Shown here one piece after another: positions 15,570 to 17,347 of a stretch of 17,347 nt of DNA (position 1 is its first letter; every line of letters begins with the position of its first letter). The stretch comes from Candidatus Gerdarchaeota archaeon (GTDB lineage: Archaea; Asgardarchaeota; Heimdallarchaeia; JABLTI01). The translations under genes and the position numbers were made by a program. Where the stretch lies: assembly GCA_016840905.1 (NCBI GenBank), contig JAEORM010000217.1, forward strand, positions 1 through 17,347, given 5' to 3'. Under the pieces are notes generated by a model, which was not told the origin of the DNA, ran no database searches, and worked only from the letters and a program-made list of their open reading frames with translations.

Positions 15570-17347
15570 TTAACTTTGGTCTATTGATTCTAAAATCAAT
15601 TGTTCTAATATCCTACTCTTTGTATAAAATAGATCAGTTGCTTGATCACCTATATAGAGATCTATCAGATCACCCAAAGAGTTCAATGCTTTCAAATGAT
15701 ATTGGCGAAGATTTTCTTTCAAACCATCTCTTAGATAACCGCGTATTGATTGGGCTTTTTTCTTTCGGGAAATGATTGTTGGTAAAAGCTCAGCTATACT
15801 CAACCAGATTTCTGTTTTATCGTCAGCTTTTTTAGCAGTTTTAGCAAAATTCATTTTATCGAAAATTGGTTGGAGATATTTTGTATCTACATCGATAGTA
15901 TCAATGATTATATAGCTATCTTTGGTGTTTGAATCTACACGTACAACCAAATCATCTTTAATTGAATCAAAAGCTACAGTAATAGAATCTCTTACTGCTT
16001 TATTAAATAATAGTGAAACTTCTTGTTCGATGCTATTTCTAACAATAGTTTCTTGGTCTTGTTTTTTACCTTTGATTGCTGCTTGCTGGAGATCTTTAAT
16101 AACCCGCTTCTCCAAAGGAAGGTTTTTAGTGTCATTTTCAATTATTCGCCAAAGAATATCTTCTTTTAATTTACCAATGTACTCAGAATCCCTTACCCAA
16201 GTAGAAGCAAAAACTTCGATAATTTGTTCATAATGACCAAACATAGGATTTATTTTGATGGATGGATCTTCGTCATCCACTTTCAAAGTTTTAGATGAAA
16301 AATTAAGTTCAGGAAATTGCTCTTTGGCTGCTAATTGAGCTAAACGCTTTAAATCTTTTTTACCTGTAAATGCTTTATGAAGAGCACTTCCACCTGAAAT
16401 TAATTGTTGGAGATTCTTCATAATTGATTTCATGGATTTAATGCTATCAACAACTTTCTTCTTGCCTGAAGAATTACCGGCAGTTGTTTTTGCTTTTTTC
16501 TCAAGATCTTTGAGTTCAAGAGAAGCTTGAGTAAGTCTATTAGTAAAAGCAGTATCTAAAAATAATTCAAACAATTTGGCATCAATGAAAGGCTCTGCTA
16601 GTAAACATGATAATTTATCAGTTTGCTCAAGAGAAGGTATTTCAATAATCTTACTTAGTAATTGATTATCAGAGGTTTTCTCTAGTTCTTTCTTTAGGTT
16701 AATAAGATTCTGTGTTTTAGGGATTGATTTAGACGGAGTAGAGCTTTTCTTTGCCTCCTGCATCCAACCTTTTTCTAAAGCTATCCGAGATAATTCGATA
16801 GGGGTAGGTATAAGGGAAGGAAATTTTAAGGTGGAAATGAAAATCGTTTCTACCTCTTTTTTAAACAACTCTTTAGCAGCAGCTTGTTTAGCTAATGAAT
16901 TTAGTATTCTGCAAATAGAATAGACACTTTGTGAAGTGACAGTTATTTTCTCAATGGCTTCGCTTAATAGCTTAGGTGGTTGAGGATACTTTTTGGTACC
17001 AAAGAAAATCTCAAGAACTTTGACGATGGTTGATTCTAAAGCAGAAGAGAAGGCTTTTGAGAAATAAGATAGAGCTTCAATCTTCTCAAAACTTTGAGCT
17101 CCTTTGATAATTTTCATTCGTTTAAAGATCACACTTGAAATCTCTTCAGGTATCATTATACCGGATTCTTTTTCGAAAATTTTCTGACTTTTTTGGAGTA
17201 GAGAAACAACAGAATCAATTGATGAAGTAGAACCAACAATATCAGAAAGTACCCCTTTGGTTAAATCGTAAATAATTAATGGAACGCTTCGGAATTGATA
17301 TTTTCGTATAAGATTCTGTAACAAGTAAATTCTCATTTGGGTAGTTA
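15570..17347 (-). CDS. Second large helical protein, C-terminal part (5' end outside window)
   Basis: This is the C-terminal part, at least 588 residues, of a paralogue of the 1034-residue protein encoded at 9749-12853. The frame stays open through the window edge (Thr-Thr-Gln before Met at 17336). That Met aligns with Met462 of the paralogue, so some 460 residues, including any longin-like N-terminus, probably lie outside. Co-linear matches run to the end: KYQFRSVP against PYQFRDVP, a 31-residue block with 16 identities at 91-121 here, LIPTPIELSRIALEKGW, TAGNSSGKKK, ISGGSALHKAFTGKKD, STWVRDSEYI and IVRNSIEQEV. No membrane segment is seen. Composition is Lys/Ser-rich around 195-225, a likely linker. 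larC follows 89 bases downstream. Function unknown. Confidence 0.85.
   Translation of the reverse strand, partial: TTQMRIYLLQNLIRKYQFRSVPLIIYDLTKGVLSDIVGSTSSIDSVVSLLQKSQKIFEKESGIMIPEEISSVIFKRMKIIKGAQSFEKIEALSYFSKAFSSALESTIVKVLEIFFGTKKYPQPPKLLSEAIEKITVTSQSVYSICRILNSLAKQAAAKELFKKEVETIFISTLKFPSLIPTPIELSRIALEKGWMQEAKKSSTPSKSIPKTQNLINLKKELEKTSDNQLLSKIIEIPSLEQTDKLSCLLAEPFIDAKLFELFLDTAFTNRLTQASLELKDLEKKAKTTAGNSSGKKKVVDSIKSMKSIMKNLQQLISGGSALHKAFTGKKDLKRLAQLAAKEQFPELNFSSKTLKVDDEDPSIKINPMFGHYEQIIEVFASTWVRDSEYIGKLKEDILWRIIENDTKNLPLEKRVIKDLQQAAIKGKKQDQETIVRNSIEQEVSLLFNKAVRDSITVAFDSIKDDLVVRVDSNTKDSYIIIDTIDVDTKYLQPIFDKMNFAKTAKKADDKTEIWLSIAELLPTIISRKKKAQSIRGYLRDGLKENLRQYHLKALNSLGDLIDLYIGDQATDLFYTKSRILEQLILESIDQS

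Noticed and set aside
15482..15775. Plus-strand open frame of 97 codons near the end of larC and the second large protein
   Set aside because: It lies mostly antisense to the large protein gene, has no ribosome site and no recognisable family; it is a shadow frame.
17334..17336. ATG at 17336 as the true start of the second large protein
   Set aside because: The frame continues open to the window edge and this Met aligns with internal Met462 of the paralogue.

Overview
The window is AT-rich, densely coded DNA with short intergenic gaps (the longest is about 270 bases) and no tRNA, rRNA, CRISPR array or insertion sequence that I can see. The gene content points to an archaeon: an ADP-forming acyl-CoA synthetase alpha subunit, an M42 (TET-type) aminopeptidase, a TldD/TldE pair, an ACR3 arsenite pump, UUG starts with GGTG/GGAGG ribosome sites, and oligo-T terminators. 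A very long protein with a longin-like N-terminal fold, next to a protein with two V4R/Bet3-like domains, suggests an Asgard lineage. That placement is inference; no marker gene here proves it.

Layout. Positions 1-2717 (+): the 3' end of an ACR3-type transporter, an alpha/beta-hydrolase-fold protein without an obvious catalytic histidine, and a ten-segment DMT/NIPA-like transporter. Positions 2732-6204 (-): tldD and tldE overlap and are translationally linked, followed after a strong hairpin terminator by a CbiX-like chelatase-family gene. Positions 6398-9724 (+): a Nudix hydrolase, an M42 aminopeptidase, and an acyl-CoA synthetase (ADP-forming) alpha subunit without its beta partner.

Positions 9749-17347 are the least conventional part. 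A 1034-residue helical protein with a longin-like N-terminus (-) is divergent from a 344-residue tandem V4R-like protein (+). That gene converges on a full-length larC (-), the CTP-dependent nickel-insertion enzyme of the nickel-pincer cofactor. Upstream of larC on the same strand is a second large protein, cut by the window edge. It is clearly a paralogue of the 1034-residue protein over at least its last ~570 residues. Longin and V4R/Bet3 folds both occur in eukaryotic vesicle-trafficking machinery (SNAREs, adaptins, SRX; TRAPP). The paralogue pair around a V4R-like gene is the best candidate for an undescribed system, although no function can be assigned from sequence alone.

The metabolic genes (TldDE and M42 peptidases, ADP-forming synthetase) fit a peptide-degrading heterotroph. 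Peptides would be cut to amino acids, and acyl-CoA derived from them would yield ATP at the synthetase. The window does not contain enough of the pathway to prove this.
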